The position numbers and the translations under genes are program-made. A stretch of 64,000 bases of DNA from Eopsaltria australis. Its lineage: Eukaryota > Chordata > Aves > Passeriformes > Petroicidae. The notes below the pieces were generated by a model that was not told the origin of the DNA, made no database searches, and saw only the letters and a list, made by a program, of their open reading frames with translations. Shown piece after piece: positions 52,791-64,000 of the stretch; the first letter of the stretch is position 1, and every line of letters begins with the position of its first letter. The stretch spans positions 186,001 to 250,000 of the forward strand of contig JAVTVJ010000023.1 of the NCBI GenBank assembly GCA_034509425.1. Reading direction: 5' to 3'.

Positions 52791-55741
52791 AAACAAATGA
52801 GGAATGAGGCACGTGTTTCTACCCATGAGTTTAACTACTCCATGGAAAGTTCAGAGAGCAGGGCAGATGTACTCAGCAGACTAAATGCCTTCCCCAAAAA
52901 CACTGTTAAGCCATTCAGATATCAGCAGGCCCTGAGCATGCAGGAGATTAAATCATACGTGCCACAGCATCCGATTCAACAAACCAGTGTTTTCTGCTGG
53001 CATTACTCCCCGTGAATAAACCCAAATTTTTGTAACAAATTGCTGAACATTTAAATCATCATTAGATGTCAGCTCATTTCCATTTCCAAAATTTATTCTC
53101 ATGCATTGACAAGATTAACAGTGTAAAATTTATGCTCAGCTTGTTTTCGTGGCTGTCCTCTGAATCTTGTGAAAAGGAAGCTTTAAAAAAAAAAAAAAGC
53201 TTTTTGCCTGCTGGACACACTTTAGATTTTAGAGCAAGACTGAAGCAGTCTAACCCCAGTATAAAAGTGAAACCTAAATTTTAAAGCAGTTAAATCTCCA
53301 GTGCTTCACAAAAATGTAGTCTTACATGCTTTTATTTATGATACAGTGGGCATCACTTCAAAACTTACATCAGAATTATGCTCACTAGAAACCTAAAACC
53401 TATTAGCAATTTGTCCTTCCCTATCACCAAAATCAGCTATCACTGTTCTTCCAGGCAGCCTCCACACAGAAGGGATTCTACAACGTGTAACGAAGTCAGC
53501 AGGACAACAAAATTGTAGCTGGGGCTTTGGAGATCACAAACAGGTTCTTAGCTGAAACATTATTTTCCTTCAACAGCAGAAAGATTCCTTCTTAGAAAAC
53601 TGAGTCCAAATTTAACATATTTTCTACGATGAATTAATCCTCTATATTCTGTTTCACTCCCTTTGATGAATAAATACTTCAAAGGCAGTCCTTTTGAAAC
53701 TTGACCTTAAGTCTTTCCTTCCTCCCACTGCAGAGCCCCAAAGTGGACAAGTCATCTACAAACTTCTACTCTCATGCACAGTCAAGCATCTCTGGGTTAT
53801 GGCACGAATCAGATTTTACACTGATGCAAAAGGGTTCTCTCATGTCCACAACTAAACCAGGATGACAAACTGTGTGCACTCCCAGCAACCCAAGGGACCT
53901 GTACATTACTCACACATACTCTGCAAAAATCCAGATTGCTGAAAGACAGAAGCAAACCCAGCAAACCAGAGGAGTCCAGCACTGCAGAACCAACCCCACT
54001 TTGTCTGTTGGCCAACACGTCCTGGGGGCTGCATCACTGACACCCCAAATGTGGAGCCTGAACTGCCTCTGCCCCCAGCCTGCCCCACCCCTGTAACTGG
54101 ATGTGAGGAGCCTTCAAACACCACATCACCTTTTGCACCTCAGTCTTGAAAGCAGCATTATTCCACATCAGCATTCCAGACCAGCCAAGCTCAAAGCAAA
54201 TGGCCAGGTTCACACTAGCATTCCACTAAAAGTGATGAATCCATTTCAAATCTCAGCAGCTTATCATATTTTTAAAGGAAAAGGATTTTTCCTGATATAA
54301 AAGTAAGGCTCAGTATAGCGTAACTCAAATGCAATTCTAAAATAAATGGAATTGCATAGTAGTCACAACTACTGGCAGTGGGTTCAACCAAAATATACTT
54401 CCTATGCAAATGATCACACTGGAAAAAAATGACTCACCTAGAAACTGAATGAAGCTGAATTAATTAGTGTTAAAGTTTATAATCCCTCATTTTTACATAA
54501 TAGTTACATGACCACAAGTGAAGCATAAAAGAAGGAGGAAAAAAAAATGAAGTGTTTAGCTTCATTAATCAGTTCATAAGTTTACTGATTTAGCTTGCAA
54601 AATTTATTCACATGCAGTGCTGGCTTAAAACCCCATATATTACAAGTCCAAATCCTACCCGAGATACAGAAGAAAAGGATCTCATTTTAAATTTATTTAA
54701 ATGAATTATCTGAAGAGCTTAAGGAGGAAACACAGAATGTGCAGCACTGCAAATTTAAGGAAATATGGGAAATTGCATTTCAAAACTACTTTCAAGGCAG
54801 AAACCAACAGCAGAAGGAAGCAGCATTAAGCAGTGAACACTTGACAAATATGAGTGTTGCACAAGCATCTACTAAAGGCTTTAGGAACACCCACCCTAAC
54901 TATTTCTCTCTAATTCATGCTTCTGAAGTATCACTCAAAATTCACTAAATATCTAAACAAGAATCCTTTTGTCAGTTCCCAAATATTTTGTCTCTTTTGA
55001 TTGGTTATTTTTACAGCCACTGTCAGAAATCAGATCTGAATCCATTCTGTTAACATGGCCATCCCCACTCCTGAGAGACAAAGAGAGACACAAGACCTCA
55101 CACTACTTCCTTTATTCAGACTGCAAACCCAAGCGTGGTGCTGGTACCTGCAAGGACATTCAGGTCAAAACACACCTGGCCTTGCCCATGCTGAGCCCAG
55201 GCTCTCACCCATCAACTTCATTATTATACAACAGGTATTAGTTTTCATATCTAACTGTGCTTTCAAAGCTGCATATAAAAGTGGAATTGGAGTCAGATAT
55301 GAAGTTACTACTATCCCTTTCCTCAACTACTCTTTTGCCCAGGAGCCCTACAGTTACAGGTACACAGAAAGGAAAAGAGGGAAATGTCCAGGGGTGTTCC
55401 ATGTCCTACACCTCAAGTGTTCATCTATAAAAAAAACAAAACAAAAAACAAACAACCCAAAGTTGTAAGAACAACTTTGCTAAATATGATAAATAGAAAG
55501 GAAAGAGTCTTTCCTTAAAAAAAAAAACCCTCTAATTAGAAGCCATTTCTCTAATGGACAAACACCGAAAGAAAAAGCTGGACCTAACTGCTCTCAATAA
55601 CTATACAGCAAAATCCCCCAGTGTCACATCTAAACTGCAAAACCAAGGAAGCCCGGTAAGGAAAAGACTGTTATCAGCCAGGAGGCAGCATTTCTTTTAA
55701 ATACGTTTTTGAAGGAGCTAAAGCTGTGTTTTCTTGTCATC

Positions 55742-55747
55742 TTTATT
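55742..55747 (-). terminator. ATAD2B: Distal polyadenylation signal, ATAD2B
   Basis: TTTATT on the + strand is AATAAA on the - strand, about 3.3 kb after the ATAD2B stop codon. Cleavage would fall near 55720-55730. It is the last AATAAA-type signal on that strand after a long AT-rich 3'UTR-like stretch. Confidence 0.5.
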
Positions 55748-56150
55748 CAAGTATTTCACAGCAGTTATATTACAAATTACAGTAAAATGTTCAAAATTTC
55801 CAGAAGTTCAAAAAAATTAAATAACTTACTTCAAACTAACGTAAAATGAAGTCAAAATGCAAAACATCAATTTAAACACAATTCTGAATAAAACTATAGA
55901 ATCCAAAATATACCATAGTTGATGAAGGAAGTCTACTTAATCCACAAAGTAGACACACGTTAATGAAACCAAACAGGACGCCCCAATGTCTAAATAACCC
56001 AATGTACAAGATACAAAAGATGCAAGTACAAGCCCAAATTCAAGCTTATGTTGTGATTACAAAATAAAAACAAAATAAAAGACTATCAGCTGCAGGACCT
56101 GCCATTCGGGAGACTGAAGGTAAAACCAGCGCTGACTCACCAACTTAATT

Positions 56151-56170
56151 AAAAAAAAAAAAAAAAAAAA
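56151..56170. repeat. Twenty-base A homopolymer
   Basis: An uninterrupted run of 20 A on the + strand lies within the predicted ATAD2B 3'UTR (U20 in the transcript). No retroposed sequence was recognised in front of it, so it is treated as a simple repeat. Confidence 0.95.
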
Positions 56171-58809
56171 GGAAGACAAGATATTACAAAACCCAGCAAT
56201 TCTATAAATACATTGGCATATGAGGAAATCAAGTAACAATACAGAGGACACAAAACAAAACAAAAAAAAATAATCACAGGTGAGATTCAAGCTTGCAAAT
56301 ACAATTAACTCCATAGCCATCAACTTCACCCAAGAGCAACTCTATCACTCCAAGACAGCCCCCCCACCCCCAGGCCCCAGGGAAACCTCCTCCTCCTGGC
56401 TGGCCACATTCCATAGAGTCCAGCACAAGGACTCACACAGGAGTTTATTTGCAATTTTCACAACAAGAAACAAGAAAGAGAGGTCAATTTGTACAAACTC
56501 TTGCCAGTGCTATGTGGCAAAAAAATTAAAAACATACAAAGAGTAAACAAGTTTAGACCACATGGATAGATTAACAGCTGTTTTAACTCTATAACCACCA
56601 GACATCTGTAAAGGAAAACAAAAACTGAAGTGTGGTTATTTGGGCTAAGAAGGCGAGATATCATTTTAGGTAAGCTGTCCACTAGAACATCTGGTATTAG
56701 CTACGTTTCTCTAAAACAACATGGCAGCTCCTCAATTAGTAAAGTTGCCTCTTAGTGATTTTTCCCAATCAACAACTGACAGTAAAAATTTTCCTTTAGA
56801 AACCCGACCTTTTAGAACCATTTTTAATGCTAGGCATTAGCTTAAACTTGCTTTTTACACTAACTGGTGACTAAAATTCTCAACTGTTTATATAAATTTA
56901 TTATCTTCTTAAAAATGAATGCAGTTTTATCTTCCACAAGTGCTGCTGTTACTTGAACAAAAACTTCTTTGAGTAAGTGAAACTGGAATAAATATTTTTA
57001 AAAAATTCTGCAGCAAGAACCTGAGACTTGCAAAAAACCCTTTTATCAGAAACTTGCTACAAAAAATCTGCTACATTTCATTTAATCAAATCTTAAAGTT
57101 TGTAACAATTCCCATCAAAATACAAAATGCTGTTAATGTACCAGACACATAAATATCTCAAACAGGTATGATGCTAATAAATACTAAATGAAACATGGAA
57201 AAAAAATCCCATAATCAAATCTGAGATCAAAGAATCTCATTTAAAATGTGTTTTCTGCTTGTTTTTGTTGTTTTTAATCGCACTTTCCCACCTAAAAAAT
57301 ACAGTGTTTCTGCATGGGTTGCATTTAGGTGTAACTAGATGTACATGAATGCTTAAAACCTTTTTCTGCCATTACTAATGAAGAAAAACAGTGGCATCCG
57401 GGGGAGAAAAAGATCTAAGATAGAGTGATGTTGAACCATAATGGACAAAGCACTTTGGATTACTGCAGTAGCCCAAGGCCCACATTTTCTCTCTCTGCAG
57501 CACTACCCTGGGATGAGCCAGAGGTGGAGTCAGGTCCCTAAGCCTGGGTTTGCACACGGGAGCAGCGTGATTACAGTCCTCAATAAACACTGTTGGTAAC
57601 TAAAATACAAAAAGCTGAGGTAGCTCAGTATCTCTGCAGTAGTCTGTTTTCTCTAATTAATTAAAAACTAATCACACTGCGTTGCATATTTCTGGACAGA
57701 CACTTCTGCAGCTACGTAGGGACAGTCACAATGAATGGTTCACAATGGGAACACCAGCCAACTGCTCTAGAACACTTTCCACACGGGTGTGAAATAAACC
57801 AGCCCAGGTCATGTTCTAATACCGAGCTTGTGATAAAACATAAAAAGTGCCTAGACTGTTCTCTCCAGTTGCCAAAAAGGAAAGGTGTTGAACTACACAA
57901 TTCAGACCCAGAGAACTCTTAGAACAGATGGATTCAAAAGGCTCTCCTCCAATCCTCCCAACAGTAACAATGCTTTGCACAGAACGACTTGTGAAACCTA
58001 AGAGAAATTTTATTATCAACTGAGGTTGGGCTCCAGGACTTTGACCAACTATAGTGTCTTCTTGCCTGCTCTGCACAGTCCAAGCTATATTACAAACACA
58101 GACCTTCCCAACGAAACCTGCCAGTATTAACCTTGCTTTCCCTAGAGAACTTGCCCTGGAAAACAAGGACATGGTGGGAAAATACTTCATTTTTAGCAAC
58201 ACAGAAGAGTTTCACTGTGTAACTTGTTTCTAAAACAAAATATATACCAATGAAAAAGGAATTTCACCATTTTGGTAAAGTGTGTGGCTTTTTCAGTGTG
58301 TCTTAGTTTAGTTCTGTAGAGTAAGACAGGCATTATAGAACCATAACACTGGTTGCCATCCAATGAAGAGAATACAATTCATCCTTTTGGAGATCTTCAT
58401 TCTGCAGACAGCTTTCTAACATTGCCATGTGCTATAATCCAAACAAATTGCTTAGCCTTATCTTTCTCAATTGACTAAAAGGCACATTAAAGGCAGTTCT
58501 AGAGAGCCTCATCTTCAAATTACTGTACATCCAGTTACTCAAGATTCCTACCACAATGCATCACTGCCTTCTTTAGGACAGATTTTTTTTGTCCATAACC
58601 CCAGAGAAGAGTAAAATTGGAAAAAAAAAAAAAAAAGGTTGCCTGTTTAAAAATATTCAACTTAGATCTGCTCTTTCCAGTCCTCTTGTATGTGTTGGTC
58701 TTCACTTTGCCTGAAGTTTCCCCAAAGATAATGCATGTAGAGTGAACAAGAGCAGGAATGAGAACAGTTTCTGTAGCACCAAAAATCTCCAAGCTGTGGC
58801 ATTGTATTC

Positions 58810-58815
58810 TTTATT
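58810..58815 (-). terminator. ATAD2B: Proximal polyadenylation signal, ATAD2B (possible)
   Basis: AATAAA on the - strand only about 220 bp after the stop codon could give a short-3'UTR mRNA form. Use is not demonstrable from sequence. Confidence 0.35.
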
Positions 58816-59031
58816 TATATCAGATACAACTATATGAAGTTCCGTTTGGTTCTTGTAGGCTGGTTGGTTTCAGGTACCTGAGACAATAGCACCAAATTCA
58901 ACAGAAACAAAAAGAGAGAGCACTTAAGACCAAGGCTCTGCACATACTTGGTGCAAATGGAAACTGAATGGCTCAGAGGACTGCTCTCCCATGAGCAGTT
59001 TGAGAGGATAAACCCACCCATCTTGACGAGT

Positions 59032-59073
59032 TCACAGGAATGTTTCAAACACATGAACTGTTCTTTCCATCTC
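59032..59073 (-). CDS. ATAD2B: ATAD2B terminal coding exon (14 codons including stop)
   Basis: The last exon encodes EMERTVHVFETFL and a TGA stop (59032-59034 on the + strand as tca). The acceptor on the - strand is tgtctcttgcag, immediately before GAG. The previous exon ends ...QLIE at a codon boundary, giving the continuous C-terminus SQLIEEMERTVHVFETFL, which matches my memory of the vertebrate ATAD2B end. Only 42 coding bases are present, far below the length that ORF-based gene finding would notice. The rest of this exon is the long 3'UTR. Confidence 0.92.
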   Translation of the reverse strand, partial: EMERTVHVFETFL

Positions 59074-60449
59074 CTGCAAGAGACACAGACGATTAACTAT
59101 TCATAAACATACAGAGACAAAAATAGAGTTACTTTATGTAGTAGTACTTACTGTATTACTTTTTAAAATCTGAACAAATAAATACATGAAAACAAGATTT
59201 TTCTGTTTGTTAGCTGCTATCTGGTAGCGAAGTACAATAAAAGAGGGAACTCATTAAAGAAGTATTAATGCAGAAAACACTCTACTATGACAGTCCATGA
59301 GCAAATCAAGGCTTATTAGGGTCACTTATATAATTAATATGCTCAATGTATATTAGGAAAGCACTGCAGTGGCATAGTGCACGAGTTGAAGTCTTACTGC
59401 ACGCTTATGCTGTTGGTGACCCAGCTGTAACCACATCTCTGCAGTTTGGATAATCAAAGTAAAGACTGGTCTCTACACACTCCTGCTGGACAAATGCCTT
59501 TTTAATCTACCTAACATCTTGCACAGACTTTCAACACATTTTTAGGTGAAGATGGCAGGGAATACCATGAAAATGGTTTGAAAATATTCTGCAGGAACTC
59601 TACAAAAACCCCCACTATGGCTTTTCCAGGTTTTTCTGTAAATTATTCATGGAAAAGAATATTTAGCACTCAGCGATCCACCTGGAAAGTAGCAATTGTT
59701 GTCCTTTTCTCAGCAGGACTGGTTATCAGTTGAATCAGCAAGCTGATCCAAACCCCTCTGCAGTTAGAACAGTGCTGGTGGAGGGAATGCACACCCAGAG
59801 CTGGCATCAGCCTGTTGCCAATGGTGAAATGACCAACTTGCTGTTGATGTACAGGAGCCTTGGAGGGCAAACCCTTCAGTGACAAAGGATGACAGCAAGG
59901 CAGACACCTGGCTTCCACCATGCTGCTCTGACCTTCTCAAGGCTGTACTTACTTATCTAGAGAGAGTGTTCACACACTTCTAAGGCCTTGTATGAAAGTC
60001 AGAATCTGCAAACTGCATGGAGCAGAGGGGGTAATTGGTCTTGGCCTGGTTACACCAACACAATTAAGGGCAACAGCAGCAATGTCAGGTCAGGGTGCCT
60101 ATGAAATCACCACTTCACATCCACTGGTAGTCATGCCACAAACATGGAAACTGCTTCTACTCCATTTTCCTCTGCTAGCATGTGCTTTTCATACTGCTGT
60201 ATTTTCACCTCTTTCTCCTCCCTTCTTTTAGGTTAAATTCTTAAACCTCTTCTGCAGAAAGCATTATTAGAAACAACCTCCAGTTTCTAAGTTGCTACAC
60301 TAAGCTTTTTTTCTTTTTATAGATATCTTTTTCAAAGTCTATTAAAGGTTTTGCCTGCTAGTAGAACAATAAATTGACAGATTAACAGTTCCTGAAAAGC
60401 CTATCTCACAATATTCAGATAAAGAATAAAAGAAGCTCTACAACATCAC
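59074..60449. other. ATAD2B last intron
   Basis: A 1.4-kb intron with GT-AG ends on the - strand (gtgatg; tctcttgcag). No repeat family, exon or RNA gene was recognised in it. Confidence 0.85.
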
Positions 60450-60578
60450 CTCTATAAGTTGTGATTTGTCATAGTCTCTACGATGTCTGTAGATGCATTG
60501 ACTGAGGAGTGAATACAATCTCTCAAGTTGGTCAACAGTGAGGTTGTCACTTTTCTTAACCACCAAATCAAGCAGTTT
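60450..60578 (-). CDS. ATAD2B: ATAD2B penultimate exon: C-terminal helical segment
   Basis: Exactly 43 codons, KLLDLVVKKSDNLTVDQLER through YDKSQLIE, phase 0 at both ends. The segment is rich in predicted helix (LTVDQLERLYSLLSQCIYRHRRDYDKSQ) and is the most conserved part of the ATAD2/ATAD2B C-terminus, after the bromodomain and acidic tail. The acceptor on the - strand is ttttttttgttccaacag and the donor is gtgatg. ATAD2B is a nuclear AAA+ ATPase with a bromodomain that binds acetylated histone H4; those domains are encoded outside the window. Confidence 0.94.
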
Positions 60579-61727
60579 CTGTTGGAACAAAAAAAAGGTG
60601 AAGTTAAGAGGGTTTCTAGAATCAGTTTTTAATTTTTTAAGGACAAATCAGAAATGCAATGTCTTTCTGAAGCTCTCCTTCAAAGGGATACACGCAAATG
60701 AAATGAACCACACCTGGGTATCAGCAAGGCCACTGCTTCAATGTTTATACAAAAAGGACTTGATACCTGTTTTCACTTCTCCACTTATACCCTCACTTTT
60801 ATTCTTAAGATTCTTTTACTCAGTATAACTGGGGCAATGTTTGTTCTTTTGGAATGCTACTTCATCCTATTTCATCTTGGTCAATCATTGTAACAAAGCA
60901 AACCCTAAAAACTGTTTTGATGGCTAAAGCAGACATTTTTAAGAACTTTTATACTAGCAGGAAAAAAAAGTAATACCACATGAAAACATATCTGGACTTC
61001 CACAAATGTTGACAAATGGTACAAAAAAAGAGAAGGGGGCGGAAGGAGGACACAACACATGTATAATTTCTCATAACAAAGGCAAAAGTACTTTACATAG
61101 TAGCAAACAGTAACATTTAAGATTTTTTCTCCTCCTGTCAAAACAATTCTATGGTTTCCAAAGAGATTATCATCTGTACTCCACAGAAAATGAGATCTAA
61201 ATTTCACAGGTCATAGTAGGTCAAGCTATTTTTTACAACAGAAGACAGTAACTTTTATTGTAACTTTGCTTAAAAAAACTGAAAGAAAATTAACTAGCAG
61301 TCTATGATGCCAAAATATCAACACAAATTCCCATTTGCTTTCCAATCCACTAAGTTTTTTCCACCAAGTATACCTACACAGGAAGAGAAAAGATGTTAAC
61401 TCCCAATTACCAGGCACCCAGCAGTTTCCTGGTACCTGGCACGGCCAATTAACACGTATGAGTACCTGTAAAAATGACAATTAGAAGAGTGGACTGCTGT
61501 GTCATTAGTGGATTATAAGGCTGGTAATGATGGGACAGTAAGGATTCAGTAGTTTTATTAACTTTTCATCCAAAGAACACTGATTGACAAATAATTTCCA
61601 GAAGTCACTGCCACTATAATACTTGCTTGCAGCCAAAAATAAAGGAAATTTTGCTTCAGAAAACAGAAAGGAAGCTTTTTTTCATGGAGTCTATTAACAG
61701 TTCAATTTATTTTTTCAGTTCTATTAC
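60579..61727. other. ATAD2B intron
   Basis: A 1.1-kb AT-rich intron between the exons at 60450-60578 and 61728-61855. No exon, RNA or repeat family was recognised. Confidence 0.85.
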
Positions 61728-61855
61728 CTTTAGTCTGTCATGGTCAACAACTACAGAGGGTAAGGGATCTGAAGGTTCCTCTGGAACCTGCTCCAAACTT
61801 GTGGGCTTTGACTGATCCACAGCAACTTTTCGTGTTTTCTTGCTTTTGAACATAC
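61728..61855 (-). CDS. ATAD2B: ATAD2B exon: basic linker to C-terminal segment
   Basis: Completes a split glycine and encodes 42 codons, MFKSKKTRKVAVDQSKPTSL through VVVDHDRLK. It begins with a lysine-rich patch (KSKKTRK, possible nuclear localisation or DNA-contact sequence; inference), then a proline and glutamate-rich stretch (EQVPEEPSDPLP), then VVVDHDRLK leading into KLLDLV of the next exon. The acceptor on the - strand is tttaaaattacag and the donor is gtaata. Both phases agree with the flanking exons. Confidence 0.93.
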
Positions 61856-63485
61856 CTGTAATTTTAAAAACAATTATCAGCACTGTCAGTCCCACAAAAT
61901 GCAGCCTATTTCTTCACTCCAGCTTGATTTTCTTTGTTTAGTTTGTTGGGTTGTTTTGAATCAAGTAAAATTGTAGCAGTGCACATTATTCATCAGACTT
62001 GCTGAATTCTGAATGTTTACAGGTGCACAAATCCACAGTTCAGAAGACACACACAAAACTGGTAATCTTTAAAACTCAACTCTGAAGTGCCAACTTTGAA
62101 TGAAAACTGAATTCCACTAAAGAGTTTTCTCATCATATCTTTCTATTCAACAACAAATTAAGCAGCTTCTAAGACAAGTTCACATACTAAGCAAGTGCTG
62201 AAATTCTTTCTGCTCAAGTGAAACAAATCTTCATTTTTCTCTCTAAAGCATCCCATGTCTTCATCACCACAGTATTCCAACATCTGCTCTACTCCCAAAA
62301 ACTCATGCTTTTGTTACATGTTTGTATTTCTTTCACCTTTATATTGAAGCTACTGAGCAATCCTGTTGCAAAAACAAATTATTTTCCTATCTCCTTATAC
62401 TCTTCCTACATTCATTCACTGTTTTTCTCCTCAACTATTTAAAATGCCTTTTCTTCTGATGACCTCTGCTATTATAACCACCCTGAAGTATAGAAAATTC
62501 ACCTACCAAATTCAGAAATGTAAAGGCTCTTAACACATCACGCTCTTCTTGTGATATTCCTAGGACCTTTCTCATACTATTCCTCCTTATCCTTAGGGGA
62601 AATATGTATGTACAAACACAACCAAGATGTACACAGTAATCTTCTCGTAATTCAGATCTCTCATTAAAGCTCATTTACTTTGTAAATCTCAGCGCTAACT
62701 TTTGAAGTAAAGATTTCACTCTTTTAGATAATTCTGAAAGCTCATTAAAAAGGCAATCATGCATAAGGCCTCTATTCCTGTTCCCTGAGGAAACTCTCTC
62801 TCTTGTCTTCAAAGGACATGGCCCCTTCTTTTATACACTACCAGGATTTTCCTTCTCCTCCTGTTATCTTTTTCCTGCACTCTTACTGTGTTCACTGTGA
62901 CTCTGAAGCCAGATACCTTCTCCAACAGATAAACAACAGTTTATCTGGTTTTTGCTATGAGTTAAACTGCTTCAACTTTTGCTACGAGCAAGTTTTTAAA
63001 GGAATACATTCTTTATTTCTATGCTTTTTTATCCAACGTCAATGATACTATTATCATATTCTCTAACAAAACAAGTCAATATCTATCATGGAGATCAAAC
63101 TATAAATCAGACAGAATATACAGACCAAAGTATGTATTATATTTATCGCTATTTATAATATTTTAAAATATTTAATTATTGTTTTAATGTTATCTCAAAG
63201 CAAAGATGACAAATATGAACAGAGTATTGTTAGTATGGAGATACACTTTCTTGCCTAAGACAAGAATACAGCAATCAAGAGTGCACTTCAAATTTTTCTA
63301 CGTTTAATTCCACTTCTAATGTGGAATTACATGCTGTAAGCATACTAAGAGCTTCAAATAAATAGTCAGCAATTAATAAAATATTACTATATAATAATAA
63401 TTGTAACATAAGATATTACAGTGAAAAATACACACATTAACATGGACACTGAGATACAGATAGAAACATGGAAAATAAGATATAC
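61856..63485. other. ATAD2B intron
   Basis: A 1.6-kb AT-rich intron, very AT-rich at 63130-63420. The donor on the - strand is gtatat. No exon, RNA gene or identifiable repeat was found. Confidence 0.85.
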
Positions 63486-64000
63486 CTTCTTTATCTGCTT
63501 CAGCATCTTTAGTTTCAATGTCTGTGCTCTGTAGTGTTTTCTCATTATTGCTGCAATGTGGTAACTCGGCTTTCACCAGACCAGTTCCTGGACTTTCACT
63601 GGAAGCTTCCATTTTCTCCTTTGACTGATCTTCAGATAAAGATTTTTGCTTGCTACTAGACCCATCACTGTTGTCACAGGGTGAAACAGCATCAAGTGAT
63701 TCTACTTTACCATTATGACAGGCTGGAACAGGTACTCCTTCGGAGCTGTGTACAGATGTCTCTCCATTCACACAGTCCCCTTTCAATGTAGAGTCCTTCG
63801 TTAATCCCTTCTCAGCACCCAGGGTAACACTGTCAGTTATTAACAGGGATTCATTTGAGCTCTCTTCTTCTGTGGATGCAAAATTGTTCTCCTTTCCTGA
63901 TGTCCCGTTGTTAAGCCTCTGCTCTGCATCTATATCCATAATATCACAAGAGGATTCATCATTTGTCATAGAGAGGTCTCCTGTTTCCTCTCCATTCTCC
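63486..64000 (-). CDS. ATAD2B: ATAD2B exon: acidic Ser-rich tail (partial, continues beyond window)
   Basis: The frame is open to the window edge. It reads ENGEETGDLS then MTNDESSCDIMDIDAEQRL, continues through STEEESSNESLLITDSV and ends DAEADKE plus one base of a glycine codon. The methionine at 63967-63969 is internal, since the frame continues upstream. The composition is rich in Ser, Glu and Asp, typical of the disordered, acidic region after the ATAD2B bromodomain. The donor on the - strand is gtatat from 63485. Frame, composition and fit with downstream exons agree. The AAA and bromodomain exons lie beyond position 64000. Confidence 0.94.

Larger units (their letters stand above)
47881..55719. 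other. Intergenic region between convergent KLHL29 and ATAD2B
   Basis: This region of about 7.8 kb lies between the predicted 3' ends. It contains a hairpin with a let-7 8mer (48303-48338), a clear CR1 (about 51055-51475) and an older CR1 (about 51780-52790). An A-rich run lies at 53186-53199. No gene, RNA or conserved coding segment was recognised. Part of the left side may be extended KLHL29 3'UTR. Confidence 0.65.
55720..59031 (-). other. ATAD2B: ATAD2B 3'UTR (predicted)
   Basis: This AT-rich, frame-free sequence of about 3.3 kb follows the stop codon on the - strand. It contains a 20-bp A run at 56151-56170 (U20 in the mRNA) and a 16-bp A run near 58619-58636. Several AATAAA signals occur on the - strand, including a proximal one at 58810-58815 and a distal one at 55742-55747. 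The distal one is used here to set the end. Length and site use are inferred. Confidence 0.65.

Overview
This is vertebrate genomic DNA and almost certainly avian. Coding sequence sits in short exons with consensus splice sites, separated by introns of up to about 11.6 kb. The dispersed repeats I can recognise are mostly CR1-type LINE copies of several ages. No Alu or L1 is visible. A degenerate CCCAAT/CCCGAT hexamer tract would fit a songbird, but that is a weak inference.

Two protein-coding genes are present, converging tail to tail. On the + strand, six exons (11027-11225, 13879-14061, 16846-17026, 25454-25647, 33795-33939, 45548-45731) join in phase to give the last 361 residues of a BTB-BACK-kelch protein that I recognise as KLHL29: the end of the BACK domain, a linker and six kelch blades. 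A 3'UTR follows to about 47.88 kb. On the - strand, four exons (63486-64000 entering from outside, 61728-61855, 60450-60578, 59032-59073) join in phase to give the last 270 or so residues of ATAD2B: an acidic, serine-rich tail and a conserved C-terminal helical segment. Its long 3'UTR runs down to about 55.72 kb. The two 3' ends are about 7.8 kb apart. The same pair is adjacent and convergent in human 2p24, which supports both calls.

Layout: 1-11026 is KLHL29 intron; the upstream exons (N-terminus, BTB, most of BACK) are not in the window. 11027-45731 holds the six terminal exons and five introns with CR1 copies, microsatellites, two hexamer tandem arrays and a few older palindromic or SINE-like remnants. 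45732-47880 is the KLHL29 3'UTR. 47881-55719 is intergenic, with one clear and one old CR1. 55720-64000 is the 3' part of ATAD2B.

I found no RNA genes, CRISPR arrays, intact retroviruses or evident new protein-coding system. The points most worth a second look are a CR1 copy lying almost on a kelch-exon splice donor, a palindromic MITE-like remnant, possible let-7 sites (one inside a hairpin), nested CR1 insertions, and a homeodomain-site palindrome in an intron. The two genes have unrelated functions (CUL3 adaptor-type kelch protein; chromatin AAA/bromodomain protein), and nothing in the sequence links their roles.
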